Below are positions 1 to 8,778 of a stretch of DNA of 64,000 nt, piece by piece. This DNA is from Legionella sp. PC997. GTDB lineage: Bacteria; Pseudomonadota; Gammaproteobacteria; Legionellales; Legionellaceae. The DNA lies in NCBI RefSeq assembly GCF_014109825.1, contig NZ_CP059576.1, positions 543,001-607,000 of the forward strand, read 5' to 3'. The notes below the pieces were generated by a model. That model was not told the origin of the DNA, did no database searches, and was given only the letters and a program-made list of their open reading frames with translations. Position numbers and translations under genes: made by a program. Position 1 is the stretch's first letter. The number at the start of each line of letters is the position of its first letter.

Positions 1-156
1 ATCTCGGATAAAGAGTTTTTCCCCAAGTTGATCTTCCAAGTTCTTAACTTGCTTACTCACAGCGGTCGGTGTAATGCACAGCTCGGCCGCAGCACGATTG
101 TAACTTAGATACTCTGCTACTTTTATAAAGCATCTTAATTGAGAAAAATTTAACAT
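1..156 (-). CDS. LysR-family transcriptional regulator, N-terminal fragment
   Basis: The 52 visible codons read MLNFSQLRCFIKVAEYLSYN and continue through a helix-turn-helix ending near LGEKLFIRD, the classic start of a LysR-type DNA-binding domain. The gene runs off the left edge, so the effector-binding domain is not visible. It is divergent from the small VOC-fold gene at 286. A near-perfect inverted repeat lies between them, the usual layout for a LysR regulator controlling its neighbour. The family is clear; the ligand and target are inference. Confidence 0.9.
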   Translation of the reverse strand, partial: MLNFSQLRCFIKVAEYLSYNRAAAELCITPTAVSKQVKNLEDQLGEKLFIRD

Positions 157-188
157 AATAACCGATTGAGTTATTTAATTAAGCATCA

Positions 189-211
189 ATTATAAACTAA
201 TAGTTCATAAT
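189..211. promoter_or_regulatory. Candidate LysR-type operator
   Basis: ATTATAAACT at 189-198 and AGTTCATAAT at 202-211 form a 10-bp inverted repeat with one mismatch and a 3-base spacer. It fits the T-N11-A dyad typical of LysR regulator sites and lies in the only space between the LysR fragment and the divergent gene. Binding is inferred. Confidence 0.5.
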
Positions 212-285
212 TGCCGAACAAATATGGATTAATATTCCCGTAATTGATAAGTAAAATTGGAATAAATCAAGTAGAGAGGTCGATT

Positions 286-666
286 ATGAACTATCAATAT
301 CATCACGTTGGAATACCCGTTACACAGCCACGTGCAGGGGAGCGTTATAGTGCTGTTATGGATATGTATACTTCAGGAGGTGAACTACCCGGACGTATTC
401 AATATCATCGATTTGGTCCGGATTGCCCTTTACATAAGCTGATTCAAACTCAACCCCATATAGCCTATAAAGTGCAATGTATTGATGAGGCAATAAAGGG
501 CAAACATGTTCTTTTAGAGCCTTATTTTCCCTTAAAAAATTTTAGAGTTGCAATGATCGAGGACCATGGGGCAATTATCGAATTCATTGAAACAAGCTTG
601 TCTGAAGAGGAAATATGGGATGAATCAAAGCACCAAGATTCTATGCTCTACTCCAAAAGCGGTTAG
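286..666 (+). CDS. VOC-superfamily (glyoxalase/dioxygenase fold) protein
   Basis: This 126-residue protein begins MNYQYHHVGIPVTQ, a typical first strand of a VOC (vicinal oxygen chelate) module. It later has VLLEPYFPL and AMIEDHGAIIEFIE, the usual metal-site strands with a closing Glu. One copy of this length would act as a dimer or be a small lyase/isomerase-like enzyme; the substrate is unknown. The ATG at 286 is chosen because AGAGAGG lies just upstream, while the in-frame TTG at 244 has no ribosome site. Divergence from the LysR gene suggests it may be the regulated target. Confidence 0.65.
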   Translation: MNYQYHHVGIPVTQPRAGERYSAVMDMYTSGGELPGRIQYHRFGPDCPLHKLIQTQPHIAYKVQCIDEAIKGKHVLLEPYFPLKNFRVAMIEDHGAIIEFIETSLSEEEIWDESKHQDSMLYSKSG

Positions 667-790
667 GCAGTAAGGATTTGCCGGTTGATTAGATGCTCGG
701 CACGTCAACTGAAAATAATGTGTAAATTTTGAAAATAAATTAACCAGGCCTGTATTAATATTAAATATAATAGTAACTTGCCCACATTAA

Positions 791-3400
791 ATGCAAATTA
801 AGATGTCCGAGTCGATTCAATTTGTGGTAACTGGAGAAAGCGCCGGTATCGTTGAAGTAAAAATTGATACTTCTTCATCAGAAATCACCGCAACCTTCAT
901 CTATAAGCCAAATCCTGGAACCCCCGTTCCCAAAGAAATGTTATTAGGTTATCGTGATGCCTCAGGAAAAGGTCATATGCTTCCCATGACTCAAGAAAAA
1001 GAGGGAGAATGGAGCGCAAAACGATCAATTGCAGCCAATGAAAGCAGCGATTTTTTTATGCATCCCGATGTGCAGCCTGGGAAATTGGCTCAAAAGCCTA
1101 ATATTATCCATAAAATCGCTTTATCCGATGGGAAAATTATCCGATCGGTGTATGAGAATCGTGAATTAGCTGAAGAAAATAAAGGGACTATTCAAAAACG
1201 CGTACTGAGTGCAACGGGCATTTTAAGTGAGCCTATAGAGGAGCCTTATACATTAAAGTCTGGGGATCAGTTGGTTGAAGTCTATTTTCCGGCAGGATAT
1301 AAAGTTTCTGCATCTAGATCTAGAGAGTACAATATTCAGGTGATGCTCGATGGGGATATGCATTTACGTGAGGATGCCTTTGGAAATCGCATGGGCACAA
1401 AACACATTTTAGATAATTTAATTGCTGAACGTAAAATAGAACCGGTCATTGCAGTATTTGTATCACCTTCCCCACCTACTATGGGAAAAGGGCAATGGGC
1501 TTCTATGCCAAGACTTAAAGAATATGGTTGTGATCTGCATACCGATGCGATGCTTACTAAAATTCCCAGTGCATTAAAGCGAGCAGATATCCAAGTGACA
1601 AGTGATCCTCAAAAAATAGGGATATGTGGACAAAGTATGGGTGGGCTGCAAGCTTTATATACAGCCAAAATGCACCCGGATATCTATGGACAAGTGATTG
1701 CTCAATCTCCAGCAGTTTGGTGGGGACCCTCATTACTGCGCTTAAAAGGTAAAGAAGTCGAGGAGCCTGTACGTTATGAAGAGGACCGAACTTGGCGTGC
1801 ACCTTTGGCTAAAAAGGATGAGCAACAATATTTATTGCATATGCTCAAGACAGGCTATGATGAATTGTCCAAACAAAAAATACCTCAAGGAAGCGTTAAT
1901 ATTCATCTCCAGGCAGGAACCTTGGAAACAGGAGACTGTGGGTTAGGTGATGAACCATTAACTCAAGCCACTATGGCCCTAGCCCAAGAATTACAGGTTC
2001 CATGCACACTTCACGATGGGGGACATGCAGTAGAACCTTGGGCAACTGGACTTGCTGTTCTTTTACCCCAAGTCCATCCTAAGCTAACTGCTTTGAAGGA
2101 GAGTTGGCTTGCAAAGACTGAATCTGGCGCTATTGATTTAACCAAAGCCGAGCGTTTTGCCGAAGGGGGGACCCATGTGCTTTATCGATTTCCGGATGCC
2201 CCTTATGTTATTAAAGTAATGAAACAAAATCCCAATCCTAAGGAGCTTGAAGAGTTAGAGAAAAAATATGCTGTTTTATACGATTGTTTTGATCGGGACA
2301 ATAAACAACGATGTATTCGGGAACAACATACTATCCAACACGTTTTACTCCCTGGAAAAGAACCTCAAAAGGCAGCTTTATCAATCGTTCCCTATGAAAA
2401 ATGCTTCAAGTCTAAAGTGAAATTTGATTTTAAAATAGAACCCGCGGAACTCGATCCCTACTTAATGGAGCACAATAAAGTGTTGTGCGATAAAGCGAAT
2501 AAAATACTTATTCATAAGGATCACTCTGATTCCAGTTTTGATTTTAATGATTACTCGAGGATTGATGAACGAATCGGCAAAATAGTACAACGTTTAGATA
2601 GCGATCCTAAACTTAAGGAGCTAATGATTGAGTTTCTAAATCATTATCGTGATTTTTATCAAAAAACGAATATCATTATGGATGCTATGGGGTTTGAAAA
2701 TATTCTTTTCTTTCAAGATGAAAAGGGTGAGTGGCAATTTAAAATAGGAAGTGTCATCAAACACGATACGGGAAAATATACTAATGAGTTATTTCAAGCA
2801 CTACATAGTGAAAAAGAAGTTGATTTGAATTCTTTTGTTAATTTTACTCATGCCTATTTTTCACCGGCGAATATTAGAGCGGTAAATCTCTGTGCGATGA
2901 AACTTGGTTTAGAACCTGTAATTAATGATGTGATCATCGATCCCAAAGATTTATTCAAAATATCGCAACGATTATCTATTCCTGAACGAATGCTTGCCTA
3001 TGCACGACATGGCGATTTTGAACAGGTAGGTACTATGCTCGAGTCAAATAAAGGACTCCTTAGTTTTAATCTCCAAGATTTCTGGGCATATTCTTTAATT
3101 GCTGATGAATACACAAAGCATGGACAGTCACCCAAAGCACTTAAAGCTTATTTAGATGCCGTCAGTAAATTTCCAGTTATATTGCCGGAAAATAAAGAGG
3201 ATGCAAAACGGATACACGATGCAAAAACAGCCATTGTCGATCGAAAAAATATACACGATAAAAAAATAATGCTCCATCAAGAACTCACTATGTCTTTACC
3301 CTCATCCGTATTAACTAAAACTATGACTCATAATTATAAAAAGCAGCTGCAAGAAACAAAATCTGAAAGCCCTTCTATTATTTCTATTTCATATAACTGA
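791..3400 (+). CDS. Esterase-D-like hydrolase fused to a kinase-like C-terminal region
   Basis: This protein has 869 residues. Residues about 10-135 resemble the N-terminal beta-sandwich of enterochelin-esterase-type proteins. Residues about 150-425 form an alpha/beta-hydrolase of the esterase D/Fes type, with nucleophile S282 in GQSMGG and a probable catalytic histidine at H412 (HDGGH). After it, residues about 450-700 look kinase-like: a Gly-containing strand followed by YVIKVM with K475, then helical segments; no clear HRD or DFG motif is seen. The C-terminus (QETKSESPSIISISYN) is polar and Ser-rich, like Legionella Dot/Icm secretion signals. No strong ribosome site separates ATG 791 from ATG 803. 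The hydrolase call is firm. The kinase-like part, secretion and substrate are inference. A P450 gene follows on the same strand. Confidence 0.65.
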   Translation: MQIKMSESIQFVVTGESAGIVEVKIDTSSSEITATFIYKPNPGTPVPKEMLLGYRDASGKGHMLPMTQEKEGEWSAKRSIAANESSDFFMHPDVQPGKLAQKPNIIHKIALSDGKIIRSVYENRELAEENKGTIQKRVLSATGILSEPIEEPYTLKSGDQLVEVYFPAGYKVSASRSREYNIQVMLDGDMHLREDAFGNRMGTKHILDNLIAERKIEPVIAVFVSPSPPTMGKGQWASMPRLKEYGCDLHTDAMLTKIPSALKRADIQVTSDPQKIGICGQSMGGLQALYTAKMHPDIYGQVIAQSPAVWWGPSLLRLKGKEVEEPVRYEEDRTWRAPLAKKDEQQYLLHMLKTGYDELSKQKIPQGSVNIHLQAGTLETGDCGLGDEPLTQATMALAQELQVPCTLHDGGHAVEPWATGLAVLLPQVHPKLTALKESWLAKTESGAIDLTKAERFAEGGTHVLYRFPDAPYVIKVMKQNPNPKELEELEKKYAVLYDCFDRDNKQRCIREQHTIQHVLLPGKEPQKAALSIVPYEKCFKSKVKFDFKIEPAELDPYLMEHNKVLCDKANKILIHKDHSDSSFDFNDYSRIDERIGKIVQRLDSDPKLKELMIEFLNHYRDFYQKTNIIMDAMGFENILFFQDEKGEWQFKIGSVIKHDTGKYTNELFQALHSEKEVDLNSFVNFTHAYFSPANIRAVNLCAMKLGLEPVINDVIIDPKDLFKISQRLSIPERMLAYARHGDFEQVGTMLESNKGLLSFNLQDFWAYSLIADEYTKHGQSPKALKAYLDAVSKFPVILPENKEDAKRIHDAKTAIVDRKNIHDKKIMLHQELTMSLPSSVLTKTMTHNYKKQLQETKSESPSIISISYN

Positions 3401-3517
3401 TGGATCGATTTCTTTTGGGCGAGAATTAAGCTACGAAAGAAGCCATTCGAAGATTTGCAATATTCTCCAAATGAATTAAGATGGTTCAATTTGACTGATA
3501 TTTTGCTCGGAGTATCT

Positions 3518-5023
3518 ATGTTTGGTGAGTTATTTGAAAGTTCAATAGCCTTAAGTATTCAATACTACTCCAACCAAGCATATGAATATGTGACTAATAT
3601 TTTGCATCAAGCAGAACAATTTGGAATTGGCCGAACCAGAGATTTTATTCGAGATCCGAAAAAAATGATTCAGACTTTAACCTCTGAAGCCCGAAGTAGC
3701 GAAGAGGGATACAGCGTTGTGAGTTTGGGATATTTGGGAGGACACTATGCTGTTATTACGCCAAAGTCTCAAGCTCAGTTTGTTGAATTAATCACTCAAT
3801 TCGATAAAGAACAATCAAGCCGAAAAGGACATGCTTCGTTTAAATTTTTTTCTGGGAATGATTTTTTTATAATTTCAGATATTGGACATGATGCACTGAC
3901 ATCGAGAAAAAATCTGTCTCGTTTTCTAACCCCATCCCGGCTTGCTCATCCTCTCAGCATAGAAATAGAAAAAAGGACGGCTTCTGAGATGGATATTAAA
4001 ATTCGTCATTCAATATGTGGAATTGTGCGAGCGGTAATGGTCGAAAATATGCTGGGTATTAAGCAATTACCAGAAGATACTTATAATATGATGGAGTCTT
4101 ATCGAAACGATGTAAAACGATGGGGTGCATTTCCTTTCCCTGAATTGCTTAATTTTATGCCGAGCTTAAGAAAAAAACGAGATACTTACCGGACTTTTTC
4201 AAAGGGCATTTTAGAGCAGGAGTTCGAAAAAGTGGTTGCCGTGCTTCATTCCGACGATCATCCCGGAGATGCAAATTTGATTGCTGCTTCTATAGTAAGT
4301 TTGTTTAAAGATGAAAACCCAGATCTCTCAAAGAGTGAATTCTCCAATGCTTTAAAATCTTTACCTGTTTCTGAGATTAGACGCTATTTTCAAAATCCCA
4401 TCGTTCAATCGCTACCGATGATCCTCAAAGCAGCAGATAATTTAACTGATGCGATTGTCTTATGCCTCGAGCAAATTGCATCCGACCCCAGCAAATTTGA
4501 GATGATTCGCGATGAAATTGATGAAGCTCATTTGACTTTCGAAGAGTTAGACATTAAAGCTCTGAAATCTTTACCCATACTCGATGCATTTTATAAGGAG
4601 TCAGTGCGTTTTGATGCTCCTATTGCAGTACCCCGATATACCCAAAATGGATATTCATCGGATTCAATGAATATTCCCCCTAACACGATGATTATTTTTG
4701 ATTTACATGCTTTAGCAAAAGGCGAACAATATTGGACCAATCCTGATGCGTTTGACCCTAAACGTTTTTTACAACTGAAGCAGCACATGAAAATTGGGAA
4801 TGAATCCGATAACAAAAATAACCATATCCTGGGTCAATTTCCATTTGTCCCATTTTCAATAGGTCAACGCAATTGTCCAGCATTTGCGGTTACAGAAGTG
4901 TTATTTAAAGCAGCTATTGCGAAATTTGTGGCAGACTATCAACTAAGTTTTGTTAAAAAAGAGGATAATGATTCTATATTGCACGTTACTTCCAGGGACA
5001 AATCGTTCCGTTTCACCCAATAA
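3518..5023 (+). CDS. Cytochrome P450 with atypical I-helix
   Basis: This 501-residue protein has the P450 landmarks in order. The K-helix ExxR is in YKESVRF. A PERF-like segment reads FDPKRF. The heme loop FSIGQRNCPA has the thiolate Cys at about residue 453. The I-helix, which normally reads AGxDTT, reads KAADNLTDA here, so the usual acid/alcohol pair is altered; the loop also ends in Ala rather than Gly. These changes hint at unusual oxygen or peroxide use, which is inference. No membrane anchor is seen. ATG 3518 is preferred because CGGAG lies 7-8 bases upstream; an in-frame TTG at 3455 would add 21 residues. It follows the hydrolase gene by 117 bases and may share its transcript. Confidence 0.8.
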   Translation: MFGELFESSIALSIQYYSNQAYEYVTNILHQAEQFGIGRTRDFIRDPKKMIQTLTSEARSSEEGYSVVSLGYLGGHYAVITPKSQAQFVELITQFDKEQSSRKGHASFKFFSGNDFFIISDIGHDALTSRKNLSRFLTPSRLAHPLSIEIEKRTASEMDIKIRHSICGIVRAVMVENMLGIKQLPEDTYNMMESYRNDVKRWGAFPFPELLNFMPSLRKKRDTYRTFSKGILEQEFEKVVAVLHSDDHPGDANLIAASIVSLFKDENPDLSKSEFSNALKSLPVSEIRRYFQNPIVQSLPMILKAADNLTDAIVLCLEQIASDPSKFEMIRDEIDEAHLTFEELDIKALKSLPILDAFYKESVRFDAPIAVPRYTQNGYSSDSMNIPPNTMIIFDLHALAKGEQYWTNPDAFDPKRFLQLKQHMKIGNESDNKNNHILGQFPFVPFSIGQRNCPAFAVTEVLFKAAIAKFVADYQLSFVKKEDNDSILHVTSRDKSFRFTQ

Positions 5024-5071
5024 TGACTTCAATTATTAAATTGGTCCTAGCTTATCCCAAGCAAAATAATC

Positions 5072-5077
5072 TATAAT
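5072..5077 (+). promoter_or_regulatory. Probable -10 box of the gdx transcript
   Basis: TATAAT lies seven bases before the first riboswitch stem, so transcription would start at or just before 5084, placing the hairpin at the extreme 5' end. No convincing -35 box is visible at the standard spacing. Confidence 0.5.
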
Positions 5078-5083
5078 GATCCA

Positions 5084-5127
5084 GTGAGGACGACCTCACC
5101 CGAAATGGTTATACCCGGGACGACCCG
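5084..5127 (+). ncRNA. Guanidine-II (mini-ykkC) riboswitch
   Basis: Two hairpins carry the diagnostic ACGA loops. GTGAGG-ACGA-CCTCAC is at 5084-5099 and CGGG-ACGA-CCCG is at 5116-5127, joined by a 16-base linker. Tandem ACGR-loop hairpins upstream of an SMR exporter are the defining architecture of the guanidine-II class. The strand CCCGCCTT from 5124 can pair with the ribosome site AAGGAGGG at 5137-5144 with one mismatch. Forming the second hairpin on guanidine binding should therefore free the ribosome site and switch translation on. Confidence 0.9.
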
Positions 5128-5148
5128 CCTTAATGAAAGGAGGGTAAT

Positions 5149-5463
5149 ATGGCCTGGATTCTACTAACTGTTGCTGGTTTACTTGAGGTGGTATGGGCTT
5201 TTTCCATGAAATTGTCTCAGGGGTTTTCGAAACCGCTTCCTTCCATCGTTACAATTGTGGCAATGATTGCAAGCTTTATATTGCTAGCTCTTTCTATGAA
5301 AACCCTACCCTTGGGAACTGCTTATGCAATCTGGACTGGAATCGGTGCAGTTGGTGCGTTCCTTGTTGGACTCCTTATGTTGGGAGAACCAGTCAATATC
5401 ATGCGAATTATTGCAGCATTTGTCATCGTTTCCGGGCTTTTGATGATGAAGTTTTCTTCCTAG
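5149..5463 (+). CDS. gdx: SMR-family guanidinium exporter (Gdx, formerly SugE)
   Basis: This 104-residue protein has four membrane helices, the small-multidrug-resistance architecture. E13 in AGLLEVVWAFSMKLS is the conserved proton/substrate-coupling Glu, and the W and K that follow match the Gdx/SugE subtype rather than EmrE. Gdx proteins act as antiparallel dimers in the inner membrane, exchanging guanidinium for protons. The start has an excellent AAAGGAGGG ribosome site. The upstream guanidine-II riboswitch independently supports the guanidinium substrate. Family and role are well supported; transport is known from homologues. Confidence 0.93.
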   Translation: MAWILLTVAGLLEVVWAFSMKLSQGFSKPLPSIVTIVAMIASFILLALSMKTLPLGTAYAIWTGIGAVGAFLVGLLMLGEPVNIMRIIAAFVIVSGLLMMKFSS

Positions 5464-5555
5464 ATGAAGAGCTCGAATTGGCGTGGAGCTTAAAAGCAAA
5501 TAACCACTTCGAGTTTAGTTCATTCCTCTAAAAGATACCCTTTAAAATTCCAATG

Positions 5556-5576
5556 TCCCGCGGCTTTTCTGCGGGA
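5556..5576. repeat. GC-rich palindromic repeat, copy A
   Basis: TCCCGC at 5556-5561 and GCGGGA at 5571-5576 form a stem just after gdx. Read on the minus strand, 22 of 25 bases match the palindrome inside the second PKS gene at 32653. It could also aid termination, but there is no uridine tract after it. Confidence 0.6.
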
Positions 5577-5622
5577 TTCCTACAAATACAAAATTGCACT
5601 TCATCATTCGAGGATATCGTAT

Positions 5623-5647
5623 GCCTCCCGCGGATGCCGCGGAAGGC
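5623..5647. repeat. GC-rich palindromic repeat, copy C (variant)
   Basis: An 11-bp stem with one mismatch, GCCTCCCGCGG/CCGCGGAAGGC, encloses ATG. The core TCCCGCGGAT-GCCGCGG matches the PKS copy at 32653 except for two missing loop bases. It stands out from its AT-rich surroundings. Confidence 0.5.
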
Positions 5648-5671
5648 AGAGATAGGGCGGGTTGGTGTTTA

Positions 5672-6028
5672 TTAAATATACATAGAAGTTCGAATTTCTT
5701 CGAACTGAGCGTCATCATGCTCCTGCATTTTTTCGGCTGCGTGTAACTCCTCTTGCTCTTGTTCTTGTTGTGTTTTTAATTTCATTAACTCGATCATGTT
5801 TTGCGTTTTTAACTCGTGTAATATAGCCGCCAACAAAAAATCAGTGGTGGTTTTCAGGCTTATTTCTTGAACAGGTTGCTGGATTTCCTGTGTATTTTGT
5901 TCTTCTTGTTTTGCTGATGTGGGCATTGGTTTGGAATTAAAAAAACGTTGTGCCTCCTGATCTGAGTATGGCTTTTTGGCTTTATTATTTCCATCTGCTA
6001 GACGAGCATTTGTAGCTTTTTTACCCAT
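5672..6028 (-). CDS. Small charged hypothetical protein
   Basis: This 118-residue protein has no family I recognise. It has a Lys/Asn-rich start (MGKKATNARLADGNNKAKK), a Gln/Glu-rich middle and a predicted coiled coil near the C-terminus (KTQQEQEQEELHAAEKMQEH). There is no signal peptide or membrane segment. The start is well placed: AAGGAGATCATC precedes the ATG. It stands alone, convergent with gdx. The charge pattern would suit a protein-protein or nucleic-acid adaptor, but that is a guess. Confidence 0.7.
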   Translation of the reverse strand: MGKKATNARLADGNNKAKKPYSDQEAQRFFNSKPMPTSAKQEEQNTQEIQQPVQEISLKTTTDFLLAAILHELKTQNMIELMKLKTQQEQEQEELHAAEKMQEHDDAQFEEIRTSMYI

Positions 6029-6323
6029 GATGATCTCCTTTTCCTTATGAGTCCCCTTCAGATTAATCTAAATATTGATTTAAATGCAAATGTTTTTTTC
6101 AAGATTGGCAAATTTTGTGTTTTTATCATTAATATTGCTCATCAAGTCTAGATCTCATCCTTTTTTTCTTTTTCAAGTGAATAAAAAAGAACAATATTGT
6201 CTTAAATTGCTCATTTTGGGCTTCTTTTAATATTCTGTTAATTTTATCATGTTATAGTTTTGTGCATCCTGTTGAATTTATCACCGATTAATTCTTTGTT
6301 TTTTAGTCATATGAGAAAAAAAT
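6029..6323. other. AT-rich divergent intergenic region
   Basis: About 295 bases with no gene. It holds the ribosome site of the minus-strand gene at its left edge and presumably the promoters of the two divergent genes. No convincing -35/-10 pair or hairpin was found. Confidence 0.5.
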
Positions 6324-7391
6324 ATGAAAGAACTCTTTGAGAAAAATACTTCGAAATCTGGCAGTACTACGTCTTTGACACACCCTGATATTTGTACTTG
6401 TACCATGTGTATGAAAAGCAAATTATCTACTGAGGAAGCAAGCAAACATTTGCGTAGCTTACAAGCTACGATGGTGGATCGACGAAATCCTGATACACCT
6501 GGAAGTAAATCCTTAATGAAAGCCGTGGAAGCTTATGCCATTCTTAAAGCAGGCACAGAAATCAACATGATGGAAGCAATTGGACTTACGGAATATGATC
6601 TACCTGATTCAGGAACTCCAATTGAAATAACCCCCCCACAAGAGTTATCAATTAAGGCAACATGGAAAAATAAAAGTCAGGAACGTGCTGTTAGTGGTAC
6701 GGATGCGAATGTTTTTGGTAGCTTGGGTGTATTAACAATTCCTTCCGATGTACAAGTAGTGAATATACCCAAAATGAATGCTCGTTCAGTACCTAGAGAA
6801 TTTTTAGCTAAATATGGGGCTGAGTTAATTCCTTTAGACCAATCATTTATTTTGGATAGTGTTAATGAGCCATCATTAGAAAACCTATACCTGGTCGAAT
6901 ATCAGTGGGACCCAGATTACATACAAGATTATGTTATGAAAAGAAAAGGCGGGGGTGGATTATTTGTAGAAACCCATCCATTCCCACACGTTTTTACACC
7001 GTTGTCCCCAAAGTGTAGTGGTGCATTGATTCTCGGAATAGAGCAAACTGGAGGCACATTTACTTTTGCTGCTTTTGAAATACCTTTTGGATATACAATA
7101 AAAATTGGCAGTAATGTAATCCATGGTGACTCGTTTTTTGTAGGGCCTTATGCTATCGCATTAACCGAAACTGAATTAGCTGATTCGGTTATTTTGAAGC
7201 AAGATACGCCTCAACGTGATCCGCAACAAGTAGTTCAGATACCTACTCCAAGGTTTAAAATTGATTTATTTGAGGATGCTCAAATACCAAAAGGTGTTTT
7301 TGAAAATCGGATGAACTTTTTTAAACAATTACCCAAGGAAGTTGCAAGTGATGTTCGTCCTTTATCTACATCTTCTCAAAAAAAGGCATGA
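6324..7391 (+). CDS. Hypothetical protein, possible effector
   Basis: This 355-residue protein is not recognised. Near the N-terminus it has CTCTMCMKSK, a tight cluster of three Cys that could bind metal. The centre is rich in beta strands and Gly (GALILGIEQTGGTFTFAAFE, IKIGSNVIHGDSFFVGPYA), suggesting a cupin-like or small barrel fold, which is unproven. There is no signal peptide or membrane helix. The tail (SDVRPLSTSSQKKA) is short, polar and Ser/Thr-rich, like Dot/Icm secretion signals. The ribosome site is weak (TGAGAAAAAAAT). Confidence 0.65.
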   Translation: MKELFEKNTSKSGSTTSLTHPDICTCTMCMKSKLSTEEASKHLRSLQATMVDRRNPDTPGSKSLMKAVEAYAILKAGTEINMMEAIGLTEYDLPDSGTPIEITPPQELSIKATWKNKSQERAVSGTDANVFGSLGVLTIPSDVQVVNIPKMNARSVPREFLAKYGAELIPLDQSFILDSVNEPSLENLYLVEYQWDPDYIQDYVMKRKGGGGLFVETHPFPHVFTPLSPKCSGALILGIEQTGGTFTFAAFEIPFGYTIKIGSNVIHGDSFFVGPYAIALTETELADSVILKQDTPQRDPQQVVQIPTPRFKIDLFEDAQIPKGVFENRMNFFKQLPKEVASDVRPLSTSSQKKA

Positions 7392-7474
7392 TCCACAATC
7401 TGGAGCAGTACCTCCTTTACGGTATCCAAAATAGTTCAGTCATCCTATTTGGAATACTTAGATGATGAGCACAT

Positions 7475-7500
7475 GGAGAACTACTCAAAGTAGTTACTCC
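7475..7500 (+). repeat. Strong intergenic hairpin
   Basis: GGAG-AACTACT at 7475-7485 pairs with AGTAGTT-A-CTCC at 7489-7500 across a CAA loop, an 11-bp stem with one bulged A. It lies in the 263-base gap between two unknown genes. No uridine run follows, so it is not a standard terminator. The rest of the gap shows no gene. Confidence 0.4.
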
Positions 7501-7660
7501 ATTGGCTTTCTGGAGGAAATAAGGAGCTAACTGAAACGTTTAATCTTTCCAAAGGGGAAAATAAAGTGTATTATACAAAAAACATCCAAATTGGAAGATA
7601 ATTTCCACTTAAATTTTGAATATTTTAACTTTCCCTAGGATTTTTAAGAGGTAAATGGAT

Positions 7661-7984
7661 ATGTTTAGTAAATTCGGACCAGCAAAAAATACTTTTGAAG
7701 AAGAAATAGCATCAGAGCAACGTCAAAAGCTGCAAGAAAATTTAGAAAAGCTTGCTGTTCCAAAAATTGAACAAGAAAAAATCATGCAAATGCGAGATAA
7801 TTCATCTGATGAATACCATAAGTCGCGTTGTTTTTGGTTCCTTGAAAATCAGACATTTCCTGAGAAACAAACCATGTTTAACCAGCATCACATTGACACA
7901 TTTAAAAAATGTCAGCGTGAACTGAGTGACGCATTAGACAATGGGCCAGAAGAACCAAAGTCAGGGAGCATGAAGTTTAGATAG
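7661..7984 (+). CDS. Small hypothetical protein
   Basis: An acidic, largely helical protein of 107 residues with no family I recognise (MFSKFGPAKNTFEEEIASEQ...). Heptad-like stretches in the first half suggest a short coiled coil. There are two Cys, no signal peptide and no membrane segment. An ATG two codons upstream (7655) is only three bases from the AAGAGGT ribosome site, while the ATG at 7661 sits about eight bases away, so 7661 is preferred. It ends 20 bases from the convergent gene at 8005. Confidence 0.6.
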   Translation: MFSKFGPAKNTFEEEIASEQRQKLQENLEKLAVPKIEQEKIMQMRDNSSDEYHKSRCFWFLENQTFPEKQTMFNQHHIDTFKKCQRELSDALDNGPEEPKSGSMKFR

Positions 7985-8004
7985 ATTATGGGGTTGCACC
8001 GTGG

Positions 8005-8778
8005 TTATCGAAATTCTGCAGGGTCGGGTAACCAAAATACCCGGTTTGATGCATTAATCACTACATCAAGATAAGGGCTTCCTGTCGCCATCTCTATGAG
8101 TTTATCGACCCATTTTGCATAGGTTTCTGCGGATTGGAATTCAAATTTTTGTTCTGAATTCATCAATGTTAATGCAATCAGGACGCCAATCATTTCATAA
8201 ATGATTGGTTTTTGGTAATCATGCATGCATTTCTGGGCAATAGTAACTCGGTCCTTTTTTCCATCCATGAGGACCGGTTGAGCAATGTGTTTTAATACAT
8301 TTTCTTCCATGGTTAGCCCTGTCAATGCAGCCACGCGTTGAATCAGTTCTTCTTGGGGATATACCAGGGCTGTAGCCACCTCCCGATTAATTCCAGGTTC
8401 ATAGAATACAGGTTGATGCTTGAGTATATTAGGAAATTCTTCGATATAAGGCACACACTGAGTTACTTCAAAGTAATCGTCAATCGATTTAAGCATGGGT
8501 TTGAAATCAAAACCTACTTGCGTATCCAACTCAGCGTTTAAGTCATTTAAATAGCAAACGATTGCCAACCCCCCCATGATCCGAGCGCGAGCCTCGGGGG
8601 AGTTGGTATCTGCCTTACTGATTGGATATGCAATGCTGAGCCAACGATTGGGAGCTGAAGCCAACGCCTCTATTTTAGACCGGAGATTACGAGCATACAT
8701 TTTTACAGTGTAGTCTATAACGAGATCACATATCTCTTGGCGTGGTCTTAAAATCATCATTTCCGTAGGCTTGGACAT
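8005..8778 (-). CDS. Hypothetical protein
   Basis: This 257-residue, mostly helical soluble protein has no family I recognise. It lacks a signal peptide and membrane segments. Short features are MILRPRQEICDLVIDYTVK near the start and NASNRVFWLPDPAEFR at the end. The ATG at 8778 is preceded at six bases by AAGGGA. An in-frame ATG ten codons upstream (8808) has a poorer ribosome site and would give 267 residues. It is followed 5' by another minus-strand unknown gene (8881-10332), separated by about 70-100 bases. Confidence 0.65.
   Translation of the reverse strand: MSKPTEMMILRPRQEICDLVIDYTVKMYARNLRSKIEALASAPNRWLSIAYPISKADTNSPEARARIMGGLAIVCYLNDLNAELDTQVGFDFKPMLKSIDDYFEVTQCVPYIEEFPNILKHQPVFYEPGINREVATALVYPQEELIQRVAALTGLTMEENVLKHIAQPVLMDGKKDRVTIAQKCMHDYQKPIIYEMIGVLIALTLMNSEQKFEFQSAETYAKWVDKLIEMATGSPYLDVVINASNRVFWLPDPAEFR

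Noticed and set aside
5193-5531. A second-frame reading across gdx
   Set aside because: It is a shadow of the gdx gene in another frame, with an unnatural composition and no start signal.
6311-6340. A nine-codon upstream frame overlapping the start of the gene at 6324
   Set aside because: Too short to support, with no ribosome site of its own; most likely chance in an A-rich stretch.
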